Part shown: piece by piece, positions 18,922-26,815 of the stretch | How positions within the stretch are numbered: the first letter of the stretch is position 1 | How the letters are laid out: every line of letters starts with the position of its first letter | The notes under the pieces: model-generated | Told to the model about the DNA's origin: nothing | The model's database searches: none | Seen by the model: only the letters and a program-made list of their open reading frames with translations | Made by a program: the position numbers and the translations under genes | DNA from: Myxococcus virescens | Lineage (GTDB): Bacteria > Myxococcota > Myxococcia > Myxococcales > Myxococcaceae | Direction of reading: 5' to 3' | Length of the DNA: 64,000 nt | NCBI RefSeq assembly: GCF_900101905.1 | Contig: NZ_FNAJ01000005.1 | Coordinates: 263,293-327,292 of the forward strand

Positions 18922-19479
18922 ATGGCGGATGGCAAGCGAATCGCGTGCATCGTGGGGAGCGGTTTCGAGGACTCCGAGCTGAGGGTTCCCTACGACAAGC
19001 TGCGCACGGAGGGCCACGAGGTGGTCCTCATCGGAAAGAAGGCCGGAGAGGAAGTCGCCGGCAAGCAAGGCAAGGAGACGTTCCGCGTGGAGCGGAGCAT
19101 CGACGATGTCCAAGTGCAGGACTTCGACATGCTGCTCATCCCCGGCGGGCACTCTCCCGACAACCTCCGGGCCGACGAGCGCTTCGTCCAGTTCGTGAAG
19201 GAGTTTGATGACCGCGGCAAGCTCATCGCGGCGGTGTGCCACGGGCCCCAGCTCTTCATCTCCGCGGACATCCTGGACGGACGGACACTCACCGCGTGGA
19301 CGACGATTCAGCATGACCTGCGCCGCATCCCCAATGTCCAGGTGAAGGACGAGGCGGTGGTGCGGGACGCCAACTGGATCACCAGCCGCAAGCCGGACGA
19401 CCTCGAGGACTTCAGCCGCGCCATCATCGAGGACCTGAAGGGCGCGGGCGCCCGAGGAGAGCAGGAAGCCCGCGCCTGA
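18922..19479 (+). CDS. DJ-1/PfpI-family protein
   Basis: 185 residues from ATG 18922 with GAGGAGGG upstream. Nucleophile cysteine is residue 106 in AAVCHGPQ; the partner glutamate lies in SGFEDSELRVP; the oligomer-interface LLIPGGHSPDNLR is also present. Members are annotated as intracellular proteases, deglycases or glyoxalases, and the exact activity cannot be told from sequence. It is a single gene after the efflux terminator; its stop lies eight bases from the stop of the convergent regulator. Confidence 0.92.
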   Translation: MADGKRIACIVGSGFEDSELRVPYDKLRTEGHEVVLIGKKAGEEVAGKQGKETFRVERSIDDVQVQDFDMLLIPGGHSPDNLRADERFVQFVKEFDDRGKLIAAVCHGPQLFISADILDGRTLTAWTTIQHDLRRIPNVQVKDEAVVRDANWITSRKPDDLEDFSRAIIEDLKGAGARGEQEARA

Positions 19480-19487
19480 CAGGGCGT

Positions 19488-20042
19488 CTACTTCCGGCCG
19501 CTGAGAATGTGCTGGAGGAGCTGACGCGAGATGCGGAGCAGCTTCGCGGCCCCGCGCACGCTCCCTTCGGATTTCGCCAGGGCCTCGTCCACCAACGTGT
19601 CGCGGACGAGGCTCTCGAAGCCGTGCAGAGGCACCCGTCCCGCGCTCGCCCGCAGCGCGGTGACCAGATCGGGGGGACGCGCCAGCGTCTCCAGCCAAAC
19701 GGCCTCCAGCCGCGCGAGGTCCAGCGGCTTGGGAAGGAAGGCACGCACCCCCTCCTGCGCGAGTTGGAAGGCCTGCTCCGCCGTCGCCGTCCCACTGATG
19801 GCGATGACGTGCGGCAGCGGCTCCAGCTCACACAGCGGCGCCAGCAGCTCGATGCTGTCCCCATCCGGAAGGCTGACATCCAGGATGACGGCGTCGGGCG
19901 CATCATGACGGAGGACCTGACGCGCCGCGGCGAGCGAAGCGGCATGGGTGCACCGCTCGACGCGAGAGCGCAACGCCTCCTCGATCGCACGCGCCAGACG
20001 CGTGGCGTCCTCGACGACCAGGAGATGTCGGACCCGCCCCAC
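19488..20042 (-). CDS. RegA/PrrA-like response regulator (receiver plus Fis helix-turn-helix)
   Basis: 184 residues from GTG 20042 (TTG 20051 would add three). The receiver domain has EDATRLARA acidic residues, Asp in AVILDVSLPDG (about 54) and Lys in FLPKPLDL. After a linker, a short Fis-type helix-turn-helix (VRGAAKLLRISRQLLQHIL) ends the protein. There is no AAA+ domain. This length and layout match the RegA/PrrA/ActR class of redox regulators. The adjacent divergent six-helix kinase strengthens that comparison. The target genes are unknown. Confidence 0.85.
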   Translation of the reverse strand: MGRVRHLLVVEDATRLARAIEEALRSRVERCTHAASLAAARQVLRHDAPDAVILDVSLPDGDSIELLAPLCELEPLPHVIAISGTATAEQAFQLAQEGVRAFLPKPLDLARLEAVWLETLARPPDLVTALRASAGRVPLHGFESLVRDTLVDEALAKSEGSVRGAAKLLRISRQLLQHILSGRK

Positions 20043-20061
20043 CCATGGCAATTTACCATGA

Positions 20062-21396
20062 ATGCCAGAGAGTCCCCGACCGCCCGCGATGGAGCAGATG
20101 GCGCAGCGGGTGCTATCCGACGCTTCGAACGAGGGCGAAGCACTGGTCAGCGTGGGCCGGATTGTCTTCAGTGCCCTCATCCTGACGCGTTTCCTTGCGC
20201 TGGGTGGAGCCCACGCCGAGGGCGGTGCCGCGGCGGCATGGCTCCAGCTTCCCCTGCTGCTGGGCAGCATCGCGGTGTCGGCGATGGCGCTGCTGGCAGC
20301 TCGGCGGCGGCTGTTCGGCGCGAAGCTGCTCGTGGCCTCCACGGTGCTGGACGCCGTCTTCGCCCATGCGTCCCTCCTCTCCACGGTGCTCTGGCATGGC
20401 CCTCACTACACCGGGCTGCTGCGAATGCCGGACCCCGCAGCGGCCATCGCGGTGGCCTTCATCACCGCGCTGCGGCTGTCGCCCGGGGCCGCGTGGATTG
20501 GGACGGCGGCCAACCTCCTGTTGATGGGGGGCCTGACGGCGCTCGACCTCCACGTCAATGCCAGGAACGCCACCTACGGAGCGAAGGATCTGATGCTCCT
20601 GTTCATCTTCATCGGCAGCGCGGGCGTCTTCGCCTCGGTGATTTGTGGCATCGCACGGCGGCTGGTCCTGGAGGCCGGAACCGCGAGTGCCCACATGGAG
20701 CGTGCACGCACGAACCTGCGCGCGCTGCTGCGCGAGCACCACGACGTGCGCACGTTGCTGTCCGCGGCGAGGCTGCGCGCCGACCTCCTCCTCCGCGAGC
20801 CCATGGGCGCCAGCGCGCCCGGCCATGCGAGCGCCCTGGTCCAAGACCTGGGTGAGCTGAGCAGCTTCATCGAGAGCGTGAAGGCCCGGGCGCTGGGCGA
20901 GCTGACTGTGATTGAAGATGCGACGGCGGTGAACGTGGGCGCCACGCTGCGCCGCGCCATCGAGGTCGTCCAGGCGAGGTTCGCCCGGGTCCGGTTCGAG
21001 CTGGAAGAAACAGCGGGCCTGGCGCGTGCCGCCGCCAACGACGTCAGCGTCCGGATTGTCGGTGGAGAGCGAGGGCTCACGCACGTGGTCACCAACCTGT
21101 TCGTGAACGCCTGTGAGGGGGATGGACGGCAAGGCGCGCGCACGGTCCGAATCAGCGTGGAGCCGAACCCGACGCTGCACGGCGTCCTGCTCAGCGTGAG
21201 CGATGACGGACCGGGCTTCCGACCGGGGCTGCTGGAGGGGGAACGCCCCCGGGCCGGTACGACCAAGCCAGAGGGCGCTGGGCTGGGCATGCTCCTGGTG
21301 AGCGGGCTCGTCGAGGCAAGCGGCGGCACCTTGCGCGCCTGCAACCCGCCCGAGGGAGGCGCACGGGTCGAAGTCACGCTGCCCACCAGCGGGTAG
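20062..21396 (+). CDS. Six-transmembrane sensor histidine kinase (RegB-like layout)
   Basis: 444 residues from ATG 20062 (ATG 20090 also possible). Six hydrophobic helices occupy about 35-205, then a short dimerisation region with EHHDVRTLLSAARLRADLL, where HDVRT replaces the usual HExRTP (no proline). HATPase motifs are THVVTNLFVNACEG (N box), SVSDDGPGFR (G1) and GAGLGMLLVSGLVEASGG (G2). It is divergent from the RegA-like regulator with only 19 bases between starts, so the two share a control region. The RegB redox cysteine and quinone motif are not evident. The last 23 bases overlap the convergent DUF4105 gene. Confidence 0.85.
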   Translation: MPESPRPPAMEQMAQRVLSDASNEGEALVSVGRIVFSALILTRFLALGGAHAEGGAAAAWLQLPLLLGSIAVSAMALLAARRRLFGAKLLVASTVLDAVFAHASLLSTVLWHGPHYTGLLRMPDPAAAIAVAFITALRLSPGAAWIGTAANLLLMGGLTALDLHVNARNATYGAKDLMLLFIFIGSAGVFASVICGIARRLVLEAGTASAHMERARTNLRALLREHHDVRTLLSAARLRADLLLREPMGASAPGHASALVQDLGELSSFIESVKARALGELTVIEDATAVNVGATLRRAIEVVQARFARVRFELEETAGLARAAANDVSVRIVGGERGLTHVVTNLFVNACEGDGRQGARTVRISVEPNPTLHGVLLSVSDDGPGFRPGLLEGERPRAGTTKPEGAGLGMLLVSGLVEASGGTLRACNPPEGGARVEVTLPTSG

Positions 21397-22681
21397 CGCC
21401 ACGGGCCCCTTCTCTCACCCCGGCGGCAGGCGCAGGCGCCGTGGACGGCCGGCGCAACCGCCAGGCGTGAGCGAGCCCCAGTCCGACGTTCGCCACCAGC
21501 CACAAGGCCATGGGCTTGCGGTTGTCCTGGTCGAATGAGGGCAAGAGCTTGAGCACCACCGCGAGCAGCGAACCCGCCGCGAGCAGCCAGACGCATCGGC
21601 GTGCCCAGCGCTCCGCGCGCTCGCTGCCAAACATCATGAGGATGCCCAGCGGAAGCAGCGCGAAGGCAAGCGGATTGGCCAGCAACAGGTTCTCATTGCC
21701 CTGCATGACATCGAGCCTGGAGAACAGCATCAACCCACCCAGCGCCACGCCCGCCGCGCCGAGCGTGAGCCCGAACACGGCGTGATAGAGGCCGAAGAGA
21801 ATCTGGAACATCCGGTGTGTGCCGCGCCCACGCAGGAACGCGAGGATGACGGCCAGGGCCGCGCCTCCTGCGCCAAGCCGCCAGGTGGAGGTTCCTTCCC
21901 AGCCTGCGTCGACAGGAGCGGGCGCGTCCATGGACGGAGATGTGGCCCCCTCACGCTTCACCAACGGGATGCGCCTGCCGGAGCCATCCACGTAGGACAC
22001 GCCCATGAGCAGTCTGGCGAGCTCCCGAGGCAGGAAGGCCTCCTCCCATTGAGTCGCGGGCGCGTCCACGGCGTCGTTCAGCCATAACATCAAGAGCAGC
22101 TCCGACACCGGATGCGTCTGGATGTATCTCCGGAGGAGCTCTCGTTGGGTGGCACGCGCCGGCTCCGTGAGCGCGTCCCGAAGCGCGCCACCCAATGCCT
22201 CATCAAGGACGTCCCGCACACGCGTCGCGCAGTTGTCCCTGAGCGGATGATAGGCATATTCACGCGAGGCGGGCTGGACGTCTCGCTCCAACCGCGCCAG
22301 GAGCCGCTGACGCTGGTCCACCGTGAGCATGAGGTCCTGTACGTCAATGGACCGCGCCAGCGCACGGTACAGCAGGAAGGTCCGCTCCACGGACAAGCGT
22401 GCTGCCCAGAACGTCGGCCGGCCCAGGAGGAAGCGGACCGGTCCCCCATTCGCGATGGACGTCGTGCCATAGCTGTAGAGGACGCCTGTCTTCAGGCGCG
22501 TGTCCTCGACCCACAGCGCGCTGTGACCGAAGCGCTGGTGCATGTCCGCGCCGGGGCCAATCGTCACCAGCCGGATGCGCAGGGACTCCGGATGTCCGCC
22601 AAAGCCCTCGGGTGGGGACGCGGCGAACGCCGCCGCGCGGACCAGGGCCACGACCACGATGAGCACCGCGTGTCTCGCCAT
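21374..22681 (-). CDS. DUF4105 (Lnb N-terminal-like) membrane protein
   Basis: 435 residues from ATG 22681. The signal peptide MARHAVLIVVVALVRAAAFA is followed by a ~270-residue exported domain of the DUF4105/Lnb N-terminal type, with RFGHSALWVED, VLYSYGTTS and the diagnostic EYAYHPLRDNCATRVRDVLDEALGG carrying the conserved Asn-Cys. About five transmembrane helices (about 280-420) close the protein. This family contains a papain-like/NlpC-like catalytic pattern (His, Cys), so a periplasmic amide or lipid hydrolase is possible. Convergent overlap with the kinase gene. Confidence 0.75.
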   Translation of the reverse strand: MARHAVLIVVVALVRAAAFAASPPEGFGGHPESLRIRLVTIGPGADMHQRFGHSALWVEDTRLKTGVLYSYGTTSIANGGPVRFLLGRPTFWAARLSVERTFLLYRALARSIDVQDLMLTVDQRQRLLARLERDVQPASREYAYHPLRDNCATRVRDVLDEALGGALRDALTEPARATQRELLRRYIQTHPVSELLLMLWLNDAVDAPATQWEEAFLPRELARLLMGVSYVDGSGRRIPLVKREGATSPSMDAPAPVDAGWEGTSTWRLGAGGAALAVILAFLRGRGTHRMFQILFGLYHAVFGLTLGAAGVALGGLMLFSRLDVMQGNENLLLANPLAFALLPLGILMMFGSERAERWARRCVWLLAAGSLLAVVLKLLPSFDQDNRKPMALWLVANVGLGLAHAWRLRRPSTAPAPAAGVREGARGATRWWAA

Positions 22682-22771
22682 CCCATGGCAATGCCCCATG
22701 CCCGCGGGGTCAGGGCAGTGCAAAAAGATTGGCAGTGTTCACATGAAACGCGCCAAGGCAGGGTTCCTATC

Positions 22772-22797
22772 GGCTCGCGGGCGTCGTGCAGCGAGCC
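22772..22797 (+). other. Hairpin in leader of small secreted-protein gene
   Basis: GGCTCGC and GCGAGCC flank a 12-base loop, 45 bases before the ATG at 22843. It may stabilise the leader RNA or be incidental. Confidence 0.3.
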
Positions 22798-22842
22798 AAT
22801 GACACACACACCCACTTCCGAATTGGCAAGGAGAAGTCTCAT

Positions 22843-23364
22843 ATGAACACGACCCACACCCCGAACACGTATTCCAGGCGCTTCGTGGCTGCCGTCACAG
22901 CCACCCTGGCCGTGGCCATGCTCTTCATGACCCCTGGCAAGGCACAGGCCGTGGATGGTGACCGGCAGGTGACGCACCTCCGTGTCCGCATCGTCACCGG
23001 AAGCGACGACCTGCGCCAGGCGAGCAACGCCTTCGCTGAGTTCAGCTACACGGCGCTCAATGACAACCACATCTCCATCAGCCAGAACCTGAACAACGGC
23101 GCGAACTGGCCCAACGGGTCAACGCGCACCGTGGAAGTCGAGCTCCCCAGCGGCGTCCTCTACAGCAAGATGCGCGAGTTCGCGATCCGGTTTCAATCCG
23201 GGCAGTCAAACCCCTTTGAGACCGGTGACAACTGGAACCTGAACGACATCCGGGTCACCGCCATCCTGGACGACGGGTCGGAGACCATCATCGTGCAAGA
23301 CTCCGGAAACCCCTATCACCGCTTCAAGAGCGACGTGAACACCCGGCGCGCCTGGGTGCTCTGA
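22843..23364 (+). CDS. Small secreted beta-rich protein (TGSDDLR motif)
   Basis: 173 residues from ATG 22843, chosen for AAGGAG upstream. A signal peptide runs to KAQA (about residue 36). The mature part starts VDGDRQVTHLRVRIVTGSDDLR and contains REFAIRFQSG and DNWNLNDIRVTAI. Similar TG-x-DDLR modules, seen in secreted hydrolases, look like PLAT-type or jelly-roll sandwich domains, but here the module stands alone. There are no cysteines and no catalytic motif. A binding or surface role is plausible; the exact family is not recognised. Confidence 0.7.
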   Translation: MNTTHTPNTYSRRFVAAVTATLAVAMLFMTPGKAQAVDGDRQVTHLRVRIVTGSDDLRQASNAFAEFSYTALNDNHISISQNLNNGANWPNGSTRTVEVELPSGVLYSKMREFAIRFQSGQSNPFETGDNWNLNDIRVTAILDDGSETIIVQDSGNPYHRFKSDVNTRRAWVL

Positions 23365-23391
23365 CGTCGCCGCGGGGGCGGCTCGGCTGCG

Positions 23392-24147
23392 TCAGGTGCT
23401 TCCCCGCTCGAAGGCTTCCACATCCTGGTAGTACCGTTCCACCTGGGCCTGGGTCGCCGCCTGGGTGTAGACCTCGGCACGCGGACGTTCGATGGAATCG
23501 AGGATGACTGTCGCGGCATCCTCGACGCGCTGCGCCCCTGGCAGCCCCCGCGAATCGGGCCCTCCACCGAGCGCGTTGTCCCCGAAAGCCGTGGCGACCA
23601 CGCCGGGCATCACCACCGTCACGGTGATGCCCGGGTACGTCTCACGCAGCTCCTGGCGCAGACAGGCGCTGAGCGCGTTGAGCGCATGCTTGGCCGCGCT
23701 GTACGCCGAACGGTGGGGAACGATGGGCAGCCGCCCCAGGGTGCTGGAGACATTCACCAACTGCCCGGCGTCGCGTGACTGGAAGTGCGGCAACACCGCC
23801 TGCATCCCATAGAGGGCGCTGTTCACGTTGTCGCGCCACATGGCCTCCAGGTCATCGTCCGTGAGGTCCGCCACGGAACGCGTGATGCCCCGCCCCGCGT
23901 TGTTCACCCACACGTCGATGCGGCCAAAACGGGCGAGCGCAGCGTCACGCAGCCGCTCCATGTCCGCGCGCCGGGTCGCATCCGTGACCACGGCGAGTGC
24001 CTCGTGCCCACACTGTCCGGCCACCACTTCCAGCTCCGCCTTGCGGCGCGCGGCCAGCACCAGTCGGGCGCCCTTCCCGGCCGCTTGCCGCGCCAGCTCC
24101 GCGCCAATGCCGCTGCTTGCTCCAGTGATGACGATGACCTTGTCCAT
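23392..24147 (-). CDS. Short-chain dehydrogenase/reductase
   Basis: 251 residues, the typical length. Cofactor loop TGASSGIG (8-15), NNAG (about 86-89), catalytic Ser in VNVSSTLG, and YSAAKHALN (Tyr-x-x-x-Lys). Arg/Lys residues after the second strand (AARRK) suggest NADP preference. The substrate is unknown. A flexible C-terminus (TQAATQAQVERYYQDVEAF) is helical. It is monocistronic and convergent with the secreted-protein gene. Confidence 0.92.
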   Translation of the reverse strand: MDKVIVITGASSGIGAELARQAAGKGARLVLAARRKAELEVVAGQCGHEALAVVTDATRRADMERLRDAALARFGRIDVWVNNAGRGITRSVADLTDDDLEAMWRDNVNSALYGMQAVLPHFQSRDAGQLVNVSSTLGRLPIVPHRSAYSAAKHALNALSACLRQELRETYPGITVTVVMPGVVATAFGDNALGGGPDSRGLPGAQRVEDAATVILDSIERPRAEVYTQAATQAQVERYYQDVEAFERGST

Positions 24148-24305
24148 GTCCAGGGTCCTCCCAGGCTGACGCGTGTGCCTCTATCAGGCGCCCTGACGCC
24201 CCGCGAGCCCGACCGGCCCCCGTGGGGGGCGCTTCGCCACCTCGGCGCCAGGCTCACCGCGGGCCGTGCCGTGGTACCGTGAGACCCCTCCCCGCCCCTT
24301 CCGTC

Positions 24306-25505
24306 ATGCCGCTGCGACTCTTCTCCTTTTCGATGCTCATCGGGCTCGGCGCGGTGCTGGGCCATCTGTATCTGTACCGTCGGCTGGTGCGCCCCCTGGT
24401 GCGGGGCCGCCTGCCTCGACTGCTGGCCATCGGCGTGCTCGTGCTGATGACGGGCGTGCTGGGGAACCGGCGCACCGTGCTGGACCTGCTTCCGGGGAGC
24501 GCCGAAGGGCTGCTCACCATGGCGGTGTACACGTGGATGGGCGTGGCGCTCTGCCTCGTCATCGCCCTGCTCCTGACGGACGCTGGCCGAGGGCTCACGG
24601 CCCTGGCGAGACGGATGCGGCCACGCGCCCCGCCCGCGCCTCCCACGCCAGCCCCCAGCCCCAGCGTGGACGAGGACCGGCGGCGATTCCTGGGCCAGGC
24701 CGTGGCCGGCACCGCCTTCGTCGCGGGGGGCGGGCTGGCCGCCTACGGAAGCTGGCGCGCCTTCTCGCCGCCGCTCATCACTGAAGTGGCGGTGAGGATT
24801 CCCAAGCTGCCCAAGGCCCTGGACGGGCTGAGCATCGTGCAGCTCACCGACATCCACGTGGGCCACTTCATCCAGCGCCGCTACATGGACGCGCTCGTCC
24901 AGCAGGCCAACGCGCTGCGCCCCGACCTGTTCGCCATCACGGGAGACCTCGTGGATGGCGACGTGGCCTCGCTGGGCGGCCACGTGTCCGCGCTCGCCGC
25001 GCTGAAGTCCCGCTACGGCAGCTACTTCGTCACCGGGAACCACGACTACTACTCGGGTGACGAGGAGTGGTCGGCCTTCCTGGAGTCACTGGGCATCTCG
25101 GTGCTGCGCAACCGGCACGTCTCCATCGGGGACAAGGGCGCATCCTTCGACCTGGTGGGCGTGGATGACTGGAGTGGTGGCCGGCGGCGCAACAAGAAGG
25201 GTTACGACCTGGAGCTGGCGCTCGCGGGGCGGGATTCCGACCGCGCCGCGGTGCTGCTGGCGCACCAACCCGCGAACTTCAAGGTGGCGGCGGAGCGCGG
25301 CGTGGACCTGCAGATTTCGGGGCACACCCACGGTGGACAGCTCGTTCCCATGACGATGCTGATTGGTCTGGCGTGGGAGCACTCCGCCGGGCTGTACGCG
25401 CACGGTGACTCCAACATCTACGTCAGCCGTGGCTGCGGCTTCTGGGGACCGCCCATGCGCGTCGGCAGCCCGCCAGAGCTGGTCAAGCTCGTGCTGACAG
25501 CATGA
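24306..25505 (+). CDS. Membrane-anchored metallophosphoesterase (YkuE/YaeI-like)
   Basis: 399 residues from ATG 24306. Three N-terminal hydrophobic helices (about 1-95) lead to a Pro-rich linker, then DRRRFLGQAVAGTAFVAGG, which looks like a Tat-type or additional anchor, and the phosphoesterase domain from about 160. Metal motifs are all intact: QLTDIHVGH, ITGDLVDG, VTGNHDYY and ISGHTHGGQ, with the late VSRGCGFWGPP of this family. Related proteins cleave lipid or nucleotide phosphodiesters at the membrane. A hairpin follows the stop. Confidence 0.9.
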   Translation: MPLRLFSFSMLIGLGAVLGHLYLYRRLVRPLVRGRLPRLLAIGVLVLMTGVLGNRRTVLDLLPGSAEGLLTMAVYTWMGVALCLVIALLLTDAGRGLTALARRMRPRAPPAPPTPAPSPSVDEDRRRFLGQAVAGTAFVAGGGLAAYGSWRAFSPPLITEVAVRIPKLPKALDGLSIVQLTDIHVGHFIQRRYMDALVQQANALRPDLFAITGDLVDGDVASLGGHVSALAALKSRYGSYFVTGNHDYYSGDEEWSAFLESLGISVLRNRHVSIGDKGASFDLVGVDDWSGGRRRNKKGYDLELALAGRDSDRAAVLLAHQPANFKVAAERGVDLQISGHTHGGQLVPMTMLIGLAWEHSAGLYAHGDSNIYVSRGCGFWGPPMRVGSPPELVKLVLTA

Positions 25506-25532
25506 CGCACTGGGACATCCGGTGCGCGGCCT

Positions 25533-25554
25533 GCCTGCTCACCAGGGAGCAGGC
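25533..25554 (+). terminator. Hairpin after metallophosphoesterase gene
   Basis: GCCTGCTC and GAGCAGGC flank a six-base loop, 28 bases after the stop. No U-run follows. Confidence 0.5.
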
Positions 25555-25607
25555 CATCGGGCGAAGGGCCGCGGCGGCTCGACTTCGGGTATGCTCCCCG
25601 GCAAATC

Positions 25608-25642
25608 AGGACCCGTGAGGGTGGGTCCTCAAGAATCTTGAG
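25608..25642 (+). promoter_or_regulatory. Structured leader with two dyads beside the ribosome site
   Basis: AGGACCC/GGGTCCT (8-base loop) is followed directly by the palindrome CTCAAGAATCTTGAG (25628-25642). The second overlaps GAGAGG, the ribosome-binding site of the lipoprotein gene starting at 25653. It could be an operator or an RNA structure that limits translation. Confidence 0.4.
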
Positions 25643-25652
25643 AGGCACAGAT

Positions 25653-26438
25653 ATGAAGCGCCTTGGAAAAGTCGGTCTGCTGGTCGGAGCGCTCACGCTG
25701 GGTGGCGCAGTCGTCGGGTGTAAGGCCGAGGACGACACCGCGAAGAAGCACCGCATCGTCGGCAGCGACCACCTGAGCAAGAAGGAGTTCAAGGAAGCCG
25801 CCGCGGCCTACGCGCTGTCGCTCCAGGCGGACCCCAAGCAGGAGAAGGTCTGGGAGAAGAAGGCCTTCGCCCACATGCAGATGGGGCAGATGAACGAGGC
25901 CGCCGAAGCCGTCCTGAAGATGGGCGAGCTCAAGACGACGCCCGCGGAGAAGGCGGAGATCTACCGGACGCTGGCCAGCATGTACATGACCGGTGGCACC
26001 ACCGAGGACGCCGAGAAGTACTTCAACGAGGCCCTCAAGCTGGAGCCGAAGGACGAGGCGTCGCTCGGGTGGATCGCGGAGATCTACGCGCAGCGCGGCG
26101 GCGCCCGCTCCATGGGCGCGCCCATCATCAAGGAGTCCCTGGAGAAGTCGCTCAGCTATTACGACCAGGTCATCGCCATCAACCCCAACTCCGCCAACAC
26201 CTACCTCAACAAGCGCGTGGTGATGGGCCGCCTGATGGAGTTCGAGCGGCAGCAGAAGGAGATGGCGCTGTCCGAGGCGGCCGAGAACGCGAAGAACAAG
26301 GAAGTCGTCGCCGAAGCGACGGCTCGCGCCGACGAGCACCAGAAGCGCATGGACGAGTACCAGGTGCAGTTCGCGGAGATGACGAAGAAGTTCGGTGAGG
26401 CACAGAAGGCCGCGAAGGCGGCGGCGCCCGCGCAGTAA
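25653..26438 (+). CDS. TPR-repeat lipoprotein
   Basis: 261 residues from ATG 25653 (GAGAGG upstream). The lipoprotein signal MKRLGKVGLLVGALTLGGAVVGC gives a lipidated Cys at residue 23. The residue after Cys is Lys. Four to five TPR units follow (FKEAAAAYALSLQADPKQEKVWE, TEDAEKYFNEALKLEPKDEASL). The C-terminal ~60 residues form a charged coiled coil ending in Ala/Lys. It probably assembles an envelope complex. The preceding leader contains two adjacent inverted repeats, and a large hairpin follows the gene. Confidence 0.85.
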   Translation: MKRLGKVGLLVGALTLGGAVVGCKAEDDTAKKHRIVGSDHLSKKEFKEAAAAYALSLQADPKQEKVWEKKAFAHMQMGQMNEAAEAVLKMGELKTTPAEKAEIYRTLASMYMTGGTTEDAEKYFNEALKLEPKDEASLGWIAEIYAQRGGARSMGAPIIKESLEKSLSYYDQVIAINPNSANTYLNKRVVMGRLMEFERQQKEMALSEAAENAKNKEVVAEATARADEHQKRMDEYQVQFAEMTKKFGEAQKAAKAAAPAQ

Positions 26439-26462
26439 CCCACCGCAGCCAGCCGGACCGTA

Positions 26463-26504
26463 CACGAGGGCCTGGGACCGCGAGCCGGTTCCGGGCCCTT
26501 CGTG
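26463..26504 (+). terminator. Extended hairpin after TPR lipoprotein gene
   Basis: CACGAGGGCC pairs with GGCCC-T-TCGTG (one bulge) and an inner GGGACC/GGTTCC extends it. It is followed by TTTC. It also lies at the 3' side of the convergent DUF3185 gene. Confidence 0.6.
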
Positions 26505-26544
26505 TTTCAGCCGATGGCGGCCATCTGGATTTCTGGCCCACGGC

Positions 26545-26763
26545 TCAGCGGCGCCGTCTGCCTCCGCCTGCGAGCACCATCAGGATTCCGCCCACCAACG
26601 CCGCGCCGCCTCCCGCCAGATACAGCGTGGTGCGGTCGGTGTTCCGGCCGGTGATCAACTCCGTGGCCCGCTCCGCGAGCGAGTCCCGGGCCTTCAGCCC
26701 GGACCACAGCAACACGGCGCCCGCGATGGCGAGCATGACACCCAGCAGCCGGACGAAGCTCAC
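26545..26763 (-). CDS. Small DUF3185-family membrane protein
   Basis: 72 residues from GTG 26763 with GGAGG five bases upstream. Two transmembrane helices (VRLLGVMLAIAGAVLLWSGL and LYLAGGGAALVGGILMVLAG) flank a loop reading KARDSLAERATELITGRNTDRT. The DS-x and tDrT pattern is that of DUF3185, a short family of unknown function. It ends in four Arg after GGG. It lies 53 bases downstream of the RNase R stop, on the same strand. Confidence 0.8.
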   Translation of the reverse strand: MSFVRLLGVMLAIAGAVLLWSGLKARDSLAERATELITGRNTDRTTLYLAGGGAALVGGILMVLAGGGRRRR

Positions 26764-26815
26764 GTTGCCTCCTGAAGTCACGGGCCTCCCTTGAAGGAGG
26801 AGGCCCGCGTCAATC

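Noticed and set aside
22729-22746. Sigma-54-like TTGGCAGTG before the small secreted-protein gene
   Set aside because: No GC is found ten bases after the GG, so the -24/-12 spacing fails.
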